Shown: positions 42,093 to 43,550 of the stretch, piece by piece
How the letters are laid out: each line of letters opens with the position of its first letter
How positions within the stretch are numbered: position 1 is the stretch's first letter
Source of the DNA: CALGSZ01 sp042408955
GTDB taxonomy: Bacteria > Chloroflexota > Chloroflexia > Thermomicrobiales > UBA6265
DNA length: 43,550 bases
Reading direction: 5' to 3'
Assembly: GCA_042408955.1 (NCBI GenBank)
Contig: JBHOQQ010000188.1
Coordinates: 1 to 43,550, forward strand
Program-made: the position numbers and the translations under genes
Notes under the pieces: model-generated
What the model was told of the DNA's origin: nothing
Databases searched by the model: none
Seen by the model: the letters and a program-made list of their open reading frames with translations, nothing else

Positions 42093-43550
42093 ATGTCGCA
42101 AAGCCCCGTGCCTCGCAAGAAGCGGCCAGTTGGCCATGATCATTCCACCGTGAGCGATGCGCGATCCAATGATCCGCTCGCCGCGATGGAGCACGCCGGG
42201 CCAGTTGTTGGTCCGGAGATCCCCGCTGCCCCGCTCGATGAATCGGTCTTCGATGAGCCGGATGTATCGTTCGCCGAGCTTGACGAGGACTTGGTGTCGT
42301 TAGGAGCGGAGGGAGCGTCAGCATTGAACGACGACGTGGACATTGACCCCAGGGAGCCGGCTGATGGCGCGATCGCCTTCGATGCCATGTTGGAGGCGCT
42401 GCCAGGCGATGGCGAGCCAGCTGGTATCGAAGCGCTCAGTCACCGCTTGCAAGAGCTGAGCTCGGTCCTGGGAGAGGACGCCGAGCTCGTGGAGACAGAT
42501 GTCGACATCGAGGAGGCTGACACCGACACTGGTGCGCTTGACGTTGAGAGTATCAACTACGATGTCGGGGGGGTCAGCCTCGACGATCCGGTGCGCATGT
42601 ACCTGCGTGAGATTGGCAGGGTGCCGCTCCTGAGCGCGACGCGCGAGGTCGAGCTAGCGGCCCAGATGGAGCGTGGTGAGTATCTGGCGGCCAAGCAGGC
42701 TCAACTGCGAGACGACTTCGGCGCTCCGCCGGCGGCTGACGTGCTTGGTCGAGCCATTTACCACTCGTTCCGGCAAGGGTGGCCCCACGTTCGCGCCCTG
42801 TACGTGGAGGAGCATCCTAATGAGCCTGTGCCACCGAAATCCGTCGTCTTCAAGCGAATCTTCCCGCTAACTCAAGTGTCAGAAGAGGCCATTCAGCGGG
42901 TTGCCGAGCAATTCGAGCTTACGCCGGAAGAGTACGAGGAGTCGCTCCGGCTCCGGGCGGTGGAATGGGATCTCCTGCCGGTGGCCGTGCAGAACCTCCT
43001 GCGCGACGGTGATGCGTGGCCACCGGATGAGGACGTTGATCGCGTGTTTCGCGAGCAAGTCGCGCGGCTGGAGCGCCGCTGGGCAGATCAGATCGAGGCG
43101 GGATGCCGTGCGAAGGTGGCGCTCACGGAGGCGAACCTTCGGCTTGTCGTCTCGGTGGCCAAGAAGTACGTTGGCCGCGGGATGAGCATGCTTGACCTGA
43201 TCCAAGAGGGCAATCTCGGTCTGATCCGGGCAGTGGAGAAGTTCCAGCACCACAAGGGGTTCAAGTTCAGCACCTATGCCACGTGGTGGATCCGGCAGGC
43301 GATCACGCGCGCGATCGCCGATCAAGCGCGGACCATCCGCATTCCTGTCCACATGGTGGAGACGATAAACCGGCTGATCCGCACGAGCCGGAAACTGCAG
43401 CAAGAGCTAGGCCGGGAGCCCACGAGCGAAGAGATCGCGCTGGTCATGGATGTGCCGCCGGAGCGTGTGCGGGAGATCCTGAAAATCAGCCAGGAACCGG
43501 TCAGCTTAGAGATGCCGATTGGCGAGGAAGAAGATTCGAACCTCGGAGAT
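42093..43550 (+). CDS. rpoD: Primary RNA polymerase sigma factor, 3' partial
   Basis: 486 codons are visible and the frame is open at the right edge. An acidic N-terminal region (1-165) like region 1.1 of primary sigma factors; region 1.2 DPVRMYLREIGRVPLL (about 166-182); a variable insertion (about 200-345) with ELTPEEYEESLRLRAVEW; then regions 2.1-2.4 (about 348-430), including NLRLVVSVAKKYVGRGMS, DLIQEGNLGLIRAVEKF and the DNA-melting/-10 recognising KFSTYATWWIRQAITRAIADQ; and region 3 (PVHMVETINRL, REPTSEEIA). Region 4, which reads the -35, lies beyond the window. The ATG at 42093 and the GTG just before it (42090, GGAG nine bases upstream) are both possible starts. An in-frame TGA at 42036 limits the frame upstream. 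Confidence 0.93.
   Translation, partial: MSQSPVPRKKRPVGHDHSTVSDARSNDPLAAMEHAGPVVGPEIPAAPLDESVFDEPDVSFAELDEDLVSLGAEGASALNDDVDIDPREPADGAIAFDAMLEALPGDGEPAGIEALSHRLQELSSVLGEDAELVETDVDIEEADTDTGALDVESINYDVGGVSLDDPVRMYLREIGRVPLLSATREVELAAQMERGEYLAAKQAQLRDDFGAPPAADVLGRAIYHSFRQGWPHVRALYVEEHPNEPVPPKSVVFKRIFPLTQVSEEAIQRVAEQFELTPEEYEESLRLRAVEWDLLPVAVQNLLRDGDAWPPDEDVDRVFREQVARLERRWADQIEAGCRAKVALTEANLRLVVSVAKKYVGRGMSMLDLIQEGNLGLIRAVEKFQHHKGFKFSTYATWWIRQAITRAIADQARTIRIPVHMVETINRLIRTSRKLQQELGREPTSEEIALVMDVPPERVREILKISQEPVSLEMPIGEEEDSNLGD

Overview
The window reads as an ordinary chromosomal segment of a GC-rich bacterium (about 60% GC by eye). The gene set is RNase J, single-chain glycyl-tRNA synthetase, a three-gene proton-translocating transhydrogenase, a DnaQ/GIY-YIG fusion, a DUF3105 protein, a DNRLRE surface protein, and sugar-catabolic Gfo/Idh and ThuA proteins. 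This fits the Chloroflexota, most likely the Thermomicrobia/Sphaerobacter side. That placement is inference from gene content; there is no rRNA here to settle it. I see no insertion sequence, prophage, CRISPR array or confident tRNA.

Layout. 1-1897: the 3' part of a large secreted metallophosphoesterase. 2218-2832: pyrE. 2890-8227: a DNA-repair neighbourhood, with a small helical protein and LigA on the minus strand, and a DnaQ-exonuclease/GIY-YIG nuclease fusion and a family-4 uracil-DNA glycosylase on the plus strand. RNase J follows, then a roughly 400-base gene-free stretch with a near-consensus minus-strand promoter and hairpin-rich DNA. 10409-14655 (minus): a membrane-anchored phospholipase-D-like protein and the pntAA-pntAB-pntB operon. 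15016-16644: prfC. 16724-19354 (minus): a double-length M16 protease. 19630-20007: an unknown small protein.

20218-31114 is a long minus-strand block. In transcription order it holds a peptide-type ABC solute-binding lipoprotein, RseP, IspG, an RraA-family protein, a Tat-exported metallophosphoesterase, a secreted VWA protein, a Gfo/Idh dehydrogenase coupled to a ThuA protein, and a sarcosine-oxidase-like flavoenzyme. The last three look like catabolism of sugars and N-methyl amines. 31299-35958 (plus): alanine dehydrogenase, a Xer-type recombinase three bases from glyS, and a DUF3105 membrane protein. 36068-40453 (minus): an ABC-F ATPase, coaE, a FrnE-like thioredoxin-fold protein and mutY, closely packed. 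40637 to the end (plus): lysA and the start of the primary sigma factor gene, cut by the window edge.

Transcription signals. Several gene ends carry long, nearly perfect GC-rich stems with little or no U tract (for example 11534-11571, 16667-16701, 20128-20169). Recognisable promoters often have TATACT at -10. Many genes start at GTG or TTG behind a good Shine-Dalgarno inside a longer open frame, and I moved several starts for that reason. I found no clear multi-gene novel system. The best leads are the orphan promoter with structured DNA at 10011-10330 and the overlapping palindromes between the divergent repair genes near 5309.
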